Assembly (NCBI GenBank): GCA_032207245.1
Contig: CM063502.1
Coordinates: 138,399,173-138,463,172, forward strand
Length of the DNA stretch: 64,000 bases
Direction: 5' to 3'
DNA from: Pardosa pseudoannulata
Taxonomy: Eukaryota > Arthropoda > Arachnida > Araneae > Lycosidae
How positions within the stretch are numbered: the first letter of the stretch is position 1; every line of letters starts with the position of its first letter. Below, one piece after another: positions 51,787 through 63,629 of this stretch. A model generated the notes under the pieces. That model saw only the letters and a list, made by a program, of their open reading frames with translations. It was not told the DNA's origin and did not search any database. A program made the translations under genes and the position numbers.

Positions 51787-52138
51787 AAGCGTCTTTTCGG
51801 CTGCCCAAGTCTGAGATAAGCACTAAATTTATCCACAGCAATGAATTTTCCTCTGACTGACATAAAATTATTTTTATTTGTAAAGTTAATCAACTTCACG
51901 AGTTTTTCTTAATTTTTTTAAAATTTATTAAGAAATTGACATTGTACTGCACTTATACACAACTGATAAGAGAATATAATTAGTACTAAATGTTTTATTA
52001 TTTTTGTTTAATATGGCTCCTTTAATTTTGTTTAATTTGTCTGTTAAGATTCTTTAAGAAGACGGTGGATGTTACAGTGTTTTTAGAAATTACTAACTTA
52101 AGAATTGTGAAAATTTATACACATACTTATAACGTATA

Positions 52139-52310
52139 TTGGTTTGGAGAGCTACAGCCTACTGTTTTACTACATAAGAGTTAATGAGACCGGGACCTAC
52201 TGCATAAAGACGATTCCGAAAGGCTGCGAACATTCATGCCATCAGCGGAACTGGAACCCCAGAACTCCAGTCCCGAAGAGCAGCTGTCTACCATTCGGCC
52301 CTCGTTCTGT
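52139..52310 (-). repeat. SINE1 copy
   Basis: Tail TTGGTTTGGAGAGCTACAG, body AATGAGACCGGGACCTACTG and GACGATTCCGAAAGGC, decayed B box GGAACTGGAACCCC, head AACTCCAGTCCCGAAGAGC and CCATTCGGCCCTCGTTC. It lies 350 bp from the opposite-strand copy at 51610, a potential foldback pair. Confidence 0.85.
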
Positions 52311-53077
52311 CTTATTAACGTAGAACTAAGTAAACCATCAAAATTCTTAAAAATAAAATAAATGAAGATAATAAATATTTTTAAATATTTTAATTCTAAT
52401 TTTTCTTTTATTTTTAATTTATTATTAGTTAAAAATGTCTTTTATGAACATTTTTGGGATACTACTATGTTGATAGATTGAATGAATAATTTACAGGTAA
52501 TATTTTAAGTCTGTATTCGATTTCTAGGAAAAACTCTTCTTTTTTTATTTAAACTAAGCTTTTATATTTAGATTAGCTTGATCTAAAGCCGAAATTTAAA
52601 CGTATATGAAGATTTATTTTAACGTTCTTTAGAAGTTTTTGGTAAACCTTTTTTTTGGAATCTATGAAAAATTGAGTAGCAAGTATCATTTTACAAATTC
52701 GCTGCTCTGTCGATTTAGTAGTTAGAACATTCATCTACCACGTTGTAGAGTTTGAACTCAAACTCCATGAAAGGCTTGGTTTTTATTCGTGCTATCCGTT
52801 AAAGTGGGTCTGTACCAGGTATCAGGACGGTAACTAGAAATTATATTCTGAGGGGGACGAAGACATTGTTTTTTGTAGATGATACTTCAGTAAAACTACA
52901 GGCTTTCTTATGTATATATACTCCTAAACTGGTTTTAAAATATCAAAATAATTAAAAAAATGTTATACTGATCAAATTCAAAGCCTAGAAGGAGTAATGA
53001 ATTAACTGCTCAATGAAATTAATAGTAAAATTAACATTGAAAAGATATAAGCTATATTCGGTATTAAATTCTATTTT
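52311..53077. other. AT-rich DNA with a weak tRNA-like trace
   Basis: 52700-52775 has TTTAGTAGTTAGAAC (A-box-like) and GAGTTTGAACTCAAACTCC (B-box-like) in tRNA order, perhaps another decayed SINE head. Otherwise featureless. Confidence 0.3.
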
Positions 53078-53393
53078 TTAACCCCTTGACATACAATGAC
53101 GTCTGGGAGACGTCAGTCTTTTCATGTGCCAAAGTAGATTTTGACATCTCCGAAACATCGATAGCTGTCTACGACGGACGTCGTGCGGCATTATATTAAA
53201 TCACAATTTTATACTGTTACTTAATTATTGTACATTAGCATCATATAAAAATCATTAAATGTTAAACAGAAATGCAAATATCAAAGTAAAATATTCTCTT
53301 TCTCAAAATTTCCAAAAATTTTCAGATGAGCCAGAACTAAATAAAATTTTTCGGACACATCAGATTCCGTTTTACTTGTAAGTCAAAGGTTAA
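53078..53393. mobile_element. piggyBac-like MITE
   Basis: Flanked by TTAA on both sides (53078-53081 and 53390-53393), the target site of piggyBac-superfamily elements. The ends are inverted and similar: the left reads CCCCTTGACATACAA, the right, read inward, CCTTTGACTTACAA. Next to the left end is a 19-bp palindrome TGACGTCTGGGAGACGTCA (about 53097-53115). At 316 bp with no coding capacity it is a non-autonomous element. Divergence of the TIRs implies age. TTAA is common in AT-rich DNA, but the matching subterminal sequence makes chance unlikely. Confidence 0.7.
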
Positions 53394-53475
53394 AACAGAA
53401 GTATAACCAAAGAGGTAAAATAATTTTGAAAGAAAATGAACATATTCAAAATTTTCATTTGTATATTATAAAATA

Positions 53476-54415
53476 CTAGCATATAGCCCGTCATATGACG
53501 GTTTTAGTAAAATTTTTAATTTTCCAGAATTGTAAGTGCTCTATGAGGCAGGTAAAAAATGGTTTGTTTTTTTCCTTAAGAATTATTTGGTACACGCTCA
53601 ATAATTTGTTTATCTTCCTACTCCTCCAAAGTCTCTCGATACTGTGAATGCAGTTTAGAATCAAGTTGAATTCATTTAGTCAAACCGTGTAGTTATGCAT
53701 AAAAAACAAGCACACAAACGAAAAAACTTCTTAATTTTCAAAGATATATAACTAAAACGTTAGCTATTTATTAGTCCGTGAAATAGACTTCTAGACTTTT
53801 ATGAAAAGAATGTGTTGTTAATACCGGTGATAATATTTTCTTTGCAACAAAAATTAATGGATGATTAAATTTAAAATTATCACATATGTAACTAATCTAT
53901 TATTTAAGCAAAATATAAAAGAAAATTATTTACGTAATATCTAAGTTCAGTGATAAAGCGTATAAAAATAATGCAGACGATATTTATTTAAATAATTTAA
54001 AATAAGATATGATTAAATGAAATTGTTAAAGAAATGACTCATAATTATAGAAAACAAATGTGATTTTTACCTATTTATTATGTGATAAATTGATAAATTT
54101 AATCACCTGCTCTTACCTGGGAAAATAGAGCTTGATATAATGGCATTAAACGCTCGAAAAGGGGAGACGGGGTGGATTTCGACCCTTTTAAAGACGACAG
54201 TATTTTTCGCTATGATATGAAGCATATTTAATAAAAATTTATTTTAGAATCGGATCGATAGTTTAGGAGAAAATAAACTTTACTCGCTTTGAATTTTGCT
54301 AAACCTAACTCATCAAGAATCCAATATGGATGCCTCTATCCATTCCAGGTCCAACCGCTTCATAAATTCGAGGACAGACGGACAGATAACTTAGGCTATT
54401 ATTATATAAGGGATA
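53476..54415 (+). repeat. Candidate degenerate interspersed element
   Basis: Starts near TACTAGCATATAGCCCGTCA, which includes the perfect palindrome CCGTCATATGACGG. It ends near GACAGACGGACAGATAAC and CTATTATTATATAAGG. A TACTAG...AGCCCG start and a GACAGACGGACAGA plus TATTATATA end are reminiscent of short non-autonomous elements found in many invertebrates, but the middle is decayed and I cannot show that the two ends belong together. Confidence 0.35.
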
Positions 54416-55999
54416 TTCGCCTTGAAAATTTGCAAAAAACTTTTGCGATTCATTCCGATTGTGCATCAATATTGGGATAAGCTGCTAAGAGTGCTAGTCA
54501 ATCTTCTCTTACTTGTCAAATACAATTTCCACCTACTTAGCGTCACTAAATACACTGTTTTAAGCACAATATTGTCTATGCACAGCTAGGCAAATGACTC
54601 ACCCACACACTTACTTAATTTTCTTTCCATGAAATGGTGTTTTAGAATTTTGGAATTTCGGGAGGGGGACCCTAAATCCCCCCTTGCTACGGGCTTTCCA
54701 GCTATACTGGATTCCTCTCACTCAATGTTACCCTGTGGCAAAGGTAAAACTGCCTTTGGCCAGCTCACATCTTAAGAGTTCTTTTAAGAAATTGTAATGA
54801 AGATTGTAAGAAATTGAATTGCTTTTTAAAACATGAAAATATTAATTTTCCATGCAAAGATTTATATATCCTTCTACAATTGTATTATTAATATTTTTCT
54901 TCTTTCTACCTAAACTGCCATATTTAACACTGATCCTCAATGTAGGAATGCAATAAAATTCATTAATATAATTAATACCCTTTATAATTACATTTGTTTA
55001 TTTTACTGCAGATTTTAAATTTTAATTATGCCTCTACGTTGAAAAATGTTTAAAAAATTAACATAAAAAATTTCCTTAAAATTTAATATTTCACATATTA
55101 GTATCTAATTTCAAGAAAAAAATTAATTGATTGATTTACTAATACTTAAATTTCTAAGAGTACAAGTTTTCATTACTCATAACTTATAAGACTAAATAAT
55201 TTATAAAAACGCTTTGCAACGTTCAACATTCCCTTATTAATTTAATAAAAAACCATTCGTTTTATGGCCATACATCTAACCAAAATGCACAACCTATGAC
55301 CTAGTTTTATGACAGATGTATTTCCTAGACTAGATGATAGGTATATTTAAGCAAGTGCAAGATCTCTTCATCAAATCTTGAGTATTTTTATCATAGTTTC
55401 GTTGTACAGGAGCCGGCGAATGACTTGAAATTTCCGCGCAGTTAAATCGTCCTGTCGTCAGATCTAGCGAAGAACGCATTTTACACGAACCTTGCGTGCA
55501 ATTTGCCTATATAACATCACGTACGGCCAGTTAATAAACTAAGTAGCATCCGGAGGTAATAAAAATACTAATAAACGGATTCAAAAACATGATCTCTGGA
55601 GCAGAATAAAAAGGAATCATCATCTATAAAGCAGGATTTGGGAACAAAGAGGAAGTGGACAGATTAACCGTTTATTTTAGCCATGTAGATAGACTTAAAA
55701 TATTTCCCTATAAATGTGGTACCCGAAATAGCATGAGGGCATTGTAAGTCAGTTGATATATTAATACAGAGCTTAGGCTTAAGCTGAAAATATGGGAGAC
55801 ATGTTGACCACGGGAACTGAGACAAATTTAAAAATGATTCCTTTTTTATATGAAGCTTACACTTTAACTTACGTATTAAATTTACAGATAACACTGGTAA
55901 CTTATTTTACTCTAAAGATGCATTATTATACCACTCTTTGAAAAGTATGCAAGCGTTTTTATTTAAATTATAAAGAATATAAAATTTAAAAGGCATTAT
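54416..55999. other. Intergenic DNA with two GC-richer patches
   Basis: 54650-54780 (GGGAGGGGGACCC, CCCTTGCTACGGGC) resembles the edge of an unidentified repeat. 55400-55560 (GGAGCCGGCGAATGAC, CCTGTCGTCAGATC, CACGTACGGCCAG) is repeat-poor and could be regulatory. No gene recognised. Confidence 0.35.
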
Positions 56000-56168
56000 A
56001 GGGTTTGGTCTGGATATCTACGATTTACTGATTTGCTTCATTAGGATTTTTGAGACCGAGACTTACTACTTTAAAACGATTTCGAATTACTATAATAATA
56101 ATTACAGCAGTGGAATTCGAAACCTCAGACTCAACGGCAGTGCCCTACTGATTTGACCACCGTCCGGT
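56000..56168 (-). repeat. SINE1 copy
   Basis: Tail AGGGTTTGGTCTGGATATCT, body TTTTTGAGACCGAGACTTAC and AAAACGATTTCGAATTAC, B-box remnant GGAATTCGAAACC, head CAGTGCCCTACTGATTTGAC and CACCGTCCGG. Strongly diverged. Confidence 0.75.
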
Positions 56169-56499
56169 CCCAATGGTATTAGATGGGAGCAAGAAACTTA
56201 CTTTTTACTAGTAAAAACCTGGGCTATGAATCACTTCTCTGTTCTTATCCTTGCCATAAACATACAACTAACGTGAATCTTCCCTGCTCTCGTTAGAAAA
56301 GAAAGCCTGTCTATTTGAAGGTATCGGATGGGCAGCAAAATCAAATTTGTGTTAAACATGATAAAAATTGGATAAACTATATTCACTATATTAATTCTTC
56401 CTAATTAGAACCCAAAGAAAAGAAATCCTGATTAGAAAATTTTATATATTTTTTTCTAACGCAATAGACGATACAGACATTATCCTAAAGCCTTAACAA

Positions 56500-56665
56500 G
56501 GCTGCGAACCTGTTACTCATTTTGCACCACCAGGTGAGAACGTGTAGCTTAAGATATGCTACGGATGCAAGTAACATTACCCCCGCTGAGTCCTCGTAAT
56601 TTAGAAGTAGGGACCAAGCAGAAGACCCCCCCCCCCCAGGCTTCGCCTGCCACCCCCATAGGTAT
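56500..56665. other. GC-rich patch with a C12 run
   Basis: Contains CACCACCAGGTGAGAACGTG, GCTACGGATGC and CCCCCGCTGAGTCC, a run of 12 C (56626-56637) and a small hairpin AGGCTTCGCCT. It looks like a fragment of an unidentified repeat. No gene recognised. Confidence 0.4.
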
Positions 56666-57133
56666 TGTTAAAATTTTATATATACTAGGTTCCTTTTCAG
56701 CTTTACATCAATATTATCATTAGAGTGTATACTACATTGATCTAATAGAGAAGGAGCTAGTAAAATGTAAGTGTAATCAGTTTTGATATTCATTTGATAA
56801 GAGAATAATAGATCAATTTTTAGTACTGTGTCAGACTTACTATAGACAAATAATACATAGTTTTCATTAATTTAATTACCAAGTTCAGATTAATTTTAAC
56901 TTTGATGATTGGAAATTCATTTAAAAGTTCACAATTAATTTTGAATTATTATTTAAACACTTCCTCATTAACAAGATAATTTAAATTCTATAATTTACCC
57001 ATTCTCATAAATCCATTTCATTTTAATAAATTTACTTATTATAATTTATATCATAATATAATTTATATTATAATTTATTTATTTATTATTTATTATCTTA
57101 AATTTTTTAAAGACGAGAAACGTGTAGTAAATT

Positions 57134-57145
57134 GATGCCTTGATG
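57134..57145. repeat. SINE1 target-site duplication, left
   Basis: GATGCCTTGATG, identical to 57323-57334 on the other side of the SINE. Confidence 0.92.
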
Positions 57146-57322
57146 GTTTGGTTTGGTTTGGAGTGCTACGGTCTGCTTTTTGCAACACGAGGGCTAATGA
57201 GACTGGGACCTACAGCTTAAAGCCGATTCCGAACGGCTACGAACATCCATGCCACTGTGGGATTCGAACCCACGAACTCCGGTTCCTAAGTTCGGTTCCT
57301 AACCAATTGGCCATCGTTCGGC
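57146..57322 (-). repeat. SINE1, best preserved copy with perfect TSD
   Basis: A 177-bp element with the tRNA-like head at its right end (minus-strand 5' end). Plus-strand landmarks: tail GTTTGGTTTGGTTTGG (repeated AAACC units on the minus strand), GAGTGCTACGGTCTG, AGGGCTAATGAGACTGGGAC, AAGCCGATTCCGAACGGC, B box GGATTCGAACC (57260-57270), A box CCAATTGGCCA (57303-57313). Flanking 12-bp direct repeats show target-primed insertion by a LINE partner. Unlike many SINEs it lacks poly-A and ends in a short AAACC repeat, implying a partner LINE that recognises a non-poly-A tail. The head has one local duplication (two GGTTCCTAA units). Confidence 0.95.
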
Positions 57323-57334
57323 GATGCCTTGATG
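57323..57334. repeat. SINE1 target-site duplication, right
   Basis: Exact 12-bp repeat of 57134-57145, defining the SINE boundary. Confidence 0.92.
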
Positions 57335-59519
57335 CATATAATCTATACTAAAATTTTGTTTGTTAGAAAAGCTGAAGAGATATATGAAAAACTTTAGGTT
57401 ATTCCCTTAGCCATTTTGTACAAGTATTTGTTAATTATAATATAAATATATAAATATATCTTTTTCTTAGCTTTCGATTTTCCTTTTTTATAAGCTTTAT
57501 AGAATGTATTGTCTCCTTTTCAAGCATTGATTACCTAGATAATTTTTTACCTCAAATTTTTATGTGTTCTGTTGTTATAATTAAAAATACAAGATTAAAA
57601 AATCCTTAGATTAGGATAGTCACTAGAAGTATTTATCACATTGTAGACTTTTAATTTTATACCATAAAAGATACGTTAAAATCTGGGGACTAGTAATGCA
57701 TTCAGAACAAGTCTCTGGTCTTTCCCCTCTTGTATTGATGTATGAGCTGTTAGTACACTTTTGTTACCTTTTACTCCTGGAAAAGAAAAAAAATATTTCT
57801 CCTTGGGAAACAGGTTAGCGCTATCATCTATGATATCATTTTCTCTCGAAGTTTGACTATATCGGTTAACTTCCTTAGAGATTACTACATCAACGTAGTG
57901 TCCAGATGAATATAGTCCATACACAGAAGCACGAGATTACAATAAAGTAAAATACCTTGAAGCAAAACGGAAAAAACTATTCTTACTTCTTAAATTTAGA
58001 ATGAAATAAGTTAGAAGAGTCAGATGCAGCTGTTTTTACAAGCCATGCACTCCTTTAAAATTTGCTTATTATAGTTTTAGTAAAAGGCAGCTGTAAGCAC
58101 AAGGTGAGTTGAAATTTACATTATAAAATGAGACATTTCAATGTTAAATATTAATGCGCTTGCAGCAAGTTTAGCTGTAACGAGTTACAAAAGCCTGCAC
58201 TTAAATTTACGATCTGCAATATTTAAATAAACACAAGTGCTTTATTTAAATTATTCGTGCTTCCCATATAGACATTATTTAAGTTGATTACCAAGTGAGA
58301 GAAAAGTCCTAGAAAATAAATTTCTTTTATTTATGGGTGGTTAACTTGTTTTGTCACAGTGGTGTGGTAAAAAAGAATAGGGATTAGTAAAACAACATGC
58401 TGCGCATTTAAATTCAGAAGATTAAGATCATACAAAACTCAATAGAAATGAAGAAAAATGTACGAAGTTTCACATATATCAGATCATTCATGCTGTTCAA
58501 AATTAAATTCTTCTTTTTTATTTTCGCAAAACATTATATAGGAAATATACGGTACTTTTACTGGTTATGGATATGTATTTTTAGTTTGGACATTTTTGAC
58601 GTTTTCAAGGTTTTGGTACAGAAAGCTGTTATGATATACTAACGCTTCACAATTTTCAAGGTCCTACCATGAATTTTAATTGCTGTTTATTTATTGTTCA
58701 CAGCATGAAATAGTACTTAAGGATTATGGGGTTTATATGTTAAATTTCAGGTGATACTGGTTTAACTGTTTCTTTGAACAGTAATTTTATTTTTTTTATT
58801 TATTTTTGTAAAGCTTAGTTACGATTCATCTTTATATACACTTTTTATTTTCTCTCATGGATAAAAAAATATTCAAACGTAGAGTTTATCAACAATTTTT
58901 TTCACTATATATTGATTAGTAAATTGAATTTTAATGCTACGATAGAAAGTTCACTAAATTTTAATGAAATTCAAGCACATAATTTGTTTGATTGTTTTAC
59001 ATATTATTAAGATAAACATGCTTTCCCTTAACACTGTCATAGTTACCACATTATTTTATAAATTTGTGCAGTAAGTTTTATTCAGGGAGTACTAGATGTG
59101 AAATTAAATTAATATGCAAGAATATCTAAGCTTTAAAATTTGTTATCACTGTAATAACTGTGGGAAAATATCTCTGCTGCTCATCTCTGAGAAGAATAAA
59201 GATTTTCTATTTAACACATCGTAATTCATATTTATACACTAATTAGAGAAAATTAATTACTTAACAACCGTTAAAATACTTGTTTGAAGGCTCAAAGTTC
59301 TAAGTAATTACACATAAAATTTTAAGATAAGTTTATTTTGCGCATACATAATTATGTGTTTATTATTAAACGTTTTCTTCTAACTTATATAAATGCATTT
59401 AATTGTGGTTTTGCATATATATCGAACTTTAAAATGACTTTCTTTTACATAAAAAACAGGTTAGTGTTGGTTTTGTAAGCTGTCTAAAATAGTCTTCCAA
59501 TTTATTCTGAACTATTAAA
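57335..59519. other. AT-rich DNA, no gene seen
   Basis: No supported feature. The 82-codon minus frame at 57676-57924 has balanced composition but no recognisable domain. Confidence 0.45.
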
Positions 59520-59840
59520 ACAATAAAATCAACGGAGATCCATCGTTTATCAGCTCCTGAGCTTTGCTCCTTTGAACTATGTTCACCTGAAGTCAATTAA
59601 CGATTAATTAAACCTTAGATTCGTGACTTTCAGATAAAGAAATCTCATCTTTTCGCTTTCATACACAATTTAATTAACAGCTTAAAGGTTATTTAATTTT
59701 TTTCTCGGTGATTATCCATTTAATTATGGATTGAATTACGCCATGATTTTTTTTAATTGCTCATTCGCTCAAGTAACTTTCCTGACACTTGAGAGTAATT
59801 AACCAAATACTTAAATAGGCGGTTTCCTTTATAGGGAGCA
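59520..59840. other. Homeodomain-motif-rich block, candidate regulatory element
   Basis: Less monotonous than its flanks. It contains clustered TAATTA/ATTA cores: CAATTAACGATTAATTAAAC, TTTAATTAACAGC, CATTTAATTATGGATTG and GTAATTAACC, together with GTTCACCTGAAGTC (E-box CACCTG). Such clusters are typical of developmental enhancers but also arise in AT-rich DNA. Confidence 0.3.
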
Positions 59841-59900
59841 CTGATTTTTTTTTTCTTTCGAAACCTTTCAAATTTATTTTATCAAATTGGTATTGAAGAA

Positions 59901-60445
59901 TTATTTGTCAAGAATAAATGTCATTTGTTATCGTAACAAAATTTTTTTAATACCCGAAAAGTAATTCTATTTGAGTTTCCTGCAGTACTGTAGAAGTTTA
60001 ATCAATATTTTTAAGCCACTTAACGGTAAATTTTAGTAAAATGTTTCTAATATTTCTAAAAGTTTCCAGCAACAAAACTTGCCCCACTTGTTCTAAAATG
60101 TTTAACGATTAAGAACCAAAAATATAATTATGATAAATTACTAATAATTTGTAAAGAATACTTTTGACAATTTATTAGTAATAGCATATTATTCAAAGAA
60201 ATTTTTTCAAAGATTCATAAAACTTCTGAGCAATGGAAACCCATTATTTTACTCCAAAATTTATAAATAATAAGACACAGTTGCTTCATTGTGGTAAATT
60301 ACCAATCCTATTTCAATAATATTCATAACAAATTATTGATTTTAAAGAAAAAGTTATTTTACAAGAATAAATGTCATTTGTTACCATAATAATTTTTTTC
60401 ATTCCTAAGGGGAAAATTTTTTTAAATTATCCTGCAGCCTCTTTA
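59901..60445. repeat. Direct repeat pair with about 451-bp period
   Basis: CAAGAATAAATGTCATTTGT occurs near 59909 and near 60363, followed in both by TTA-C-TAA, poly-T and CCTGCAG with matching spacing. Only about 100 bp of each copy aligns by eye, so this is either an old tandem duplication or two dispersed copies. Confidence 0.55.
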
Positions 60446-63400
60446 CCCAATTCTTTACTCCAAAATTCAAAAGTATTATAGTTCATACTTAACGAGCAAA
60501 AACTATGAAATTTCACCTCAACCTGCTCTTATTAGTACGTTAGAAACGTAGAATGCAGTGTGGATAACAACTCGTTAAAATCAGAGGCAAGTGAAGAAAA
60601 AGAGAACGCAAAACTCTTTGCAAATAAATCAACACAGTACTTAAGCATTTAAAACAGTTAAAGCATAAAAAAAGAATATTTCATGTCTAAAGCTACTGAT
60701 CAGTTCTTTGTCTCCGGAACTCGGTCTTAAACTCTGTGCAACAAAATAGGGCTTTAATGAGTCACGACCACACAAAGAGATGAATTACAGTTCTGATAGG
60801 TCTAGGCAGAATGAAAAGCACTTTTCTCTCATTACCAAAGCCTCCTTTAGTTTAGTTTTTTTTTCTTACTGACGATATTATATATATGAACATCATAACA
60901 TAATTTGCTTTCTTACGCTTACAAACCTGATGCAAGTGATGAAAGTTTTAGTCATAACATGATGTGTTTAGTCTTGTTATGGATGAGTTAAATAGTAAAT
61001 GGCTCCCGGGAAAGACGAATCTATAGTAGGGCTTTAGTAAGGAGTTAAACATGGATTTCTTCTGAGTTTCTAAACTATAATAATTTCAAGATATGAAACA
61101 ATTTGTGTTTCAATATTTTCGTTGTTACTCTTTATGCATCTTCAAATGATCTCAAAAGTATTAATGTAAATATATGCCAACATTAAGAAAAAGAGACGAA
61201 TAAACGTACCTGGATATACTAGTAATGGACAGTAATGTTACATTGTAGTAAATTTTTGAAGGGTGATTATTTCAATTACTTTTTAGTGTGGATTTGTTTT
61301 TTTTCTGTATAAAAGAGAAATAAAAATTTGAAAGTAATTTTACTACAAAATAATCACAAGGAGATGTATATAATAGTGTAGCTGTATGCCCTAAAATATT
61401 TCTTAAAGTATATAAGGGAGTTCACCCTAGATATTTTTAATAAAAAAACATGTATTCACCTAACTCTTAATACGAGAAAATCTACATTAGTTTTACTTAA
61501 AAGTTGTAATTTTAATAAATTTAAACAACACAAAAAGAGTGTACATTAAGCATTGTAATTTCAAAATACAAAGCTCTTTCACTTTGTAACAGCAGCCTTT
61601 TAAAATTCTTAAAGTTATTGCCTTCAATTTCAATATACATCGATTTATAGCATAATCCACACATGAGAGAAATCAAGGAAATAAATCAATATCATTAGAT
61701 TTTATTCCCATAAAAGTTTTTAGGGGTTGAAATCATGTTTTCAAAATTAATAATCTATTGCAAAGACTATAATAATTTATATTTTTTTGAACAAATCTTC
61801 GGGTAGTTTTTCAATTAGATTTTACCGCTATTTTTGCAACTGAGTCAGCCGTTACTGCTTAGAATATTACAGTTAAAATAATTTTAAGCAGGCATTGTAT
61901 AGACTCAAGTTGAATAATGTGAGAATCATCACATTCTGAAAGTATATGAAAAAAAAAATTAATTGCTGAAATACTATAGAGGTGATTTCTTACAGTGAAT
62001 TATTAACGTAAGGAAATGACAACAAAGACAAGTATCATCTAATTCCAAATTTTTATTAATTCAAGTTTTAAGATAATGAAAAACAATTTGTACCATATAT
62101 GGTCCTCAAACGATGATTTCAACTATGACAAAAGATTATTCTCTTAAAGTCAAATGTTTGGGATATCAAAAGTTGTTTTCCTGCAATACACGAAGACGAG
62201 ATGAAGTGTCAAAGATAACGGCTATCATTTCTACGAGAGGAATTAATAATACAATTTTTACTTCTTATTAGATGATTTTCGTTTGTTCATTAGTTTTCTT
62301 ACCTTATTGCATTGTATTAATATCTTTGTTATCTTTTAAATAATTTTTTATAAAGAACAAAATCGAAGAATCAGTATGGTAAATCTGAAAGTGAGATTTT
62401 TATAATTCCATTATTCTTAATAAATCATATTAATTTATTAATAAAGAATGAACATTCTGAAGCAAGCATTTTAATAACATGCCATACAGTGGCAGTTTTT
62501 TTTAATAAGAATTGATATAAGTAACATACTCAATCGAAAAATAGTCCTAATTTACTAAATTTCTACTTTTATATCAGGTTCCCTTGACTGAGATTTAATT
62601 TTTTCCACTTTTTAATATAGTAGATCGCTTTTTCAGTCACCAAGTCTTGTTCTTTGATTAACCGATTGGGAGAGAAACTCTTTAGAGAGGTAACCATTGT
62701 CCTCCGTCTTTCGTTATTCTGTGACAACATAGGGGGCTGTCTGTTTTTCCTTTTCTTCTGAAAATACAATGTACTAGTTTATCAAAGTAGGTATAACAAA
62801 CATCACAGGAAATACATTATTTTTTTCAAATTCTTAGAAATTTTTGTTAATACACAGATGTTTAACAGTTAGAGAGTAGAGGTGTAGAAGAAAGATGGGT
62901 ATAGGAGATTACTCAGTAAAGTGAGTGGAGAAAGTTTGGAAAAAGTCACTAATGATTTATATATAGATATCTATTAGCAATTTATTTAAAAGCAATATTT
63001 TTTTTTACATTTTCATAAAATATTACCCGTACAATTTTGAAAAAAAAAGTATGAAAGTAAAAAATAGTATGTAAAGAGAAAAATGACTCTTAAGTACGTA
63101 ATCTAATTCTGATATTAAGAGATGTTTAGAGTCTTCTAGATCCAAAATTTCTCTACATTTATCAACTGTTTTTTTAGCTGATTGTTTTCCTTTTATCCCA
63201 CATAAACTTGTTCACAACATAAACTTCATTTGTGTTTTCTTACAGTGAATCACGTTTGATGTACTGATACATTAGTGATAAGAATGATAAGAATGATAAT
63301 AATGTCCTCTTCTATGACGAACATATCACTTACACCATGAACTAGGAAAGCACATGTCGATATTGAGGCAAAGCACAGTAATGGCCTTCACATGCCATAG

Positions 63401-63629
63401 GGTATGATATATGTTGGGAACAAAACAGTAAAAAATGTTGTACCTAATGCGATACTTTACGAGCGGAAGGATTATAGGAAAATTACTAATTAAACGACTC
63501 CAGATAAAAACCCACAGTCGTATTAATGTACATGTATTTTTTTATTTGTTACAATCTCAAAATATCAACTTTTACTTGATCTTCCCAAACTTTTCTACGT
63601 CTAATGCTCAAAACTTATTGGTTCTTTAA
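60446..63629. other. AT-rich DNA, no gene seen
   Basis: No recognisable gene or repeat. The 66-codon minus frame at 62569-62769 is lysine and arginine rich without a known domain. Confidence 0.45.

Noticed and set aside
57148..57351. 67-codon plus frame reading [20 protein letters not shown]
   Set aside because: It is the antisense reading of a SINE1 copy; the same peptide pattern ([20 protein letters not shown]) recurs at the other SINE1 copies, for example 47353.
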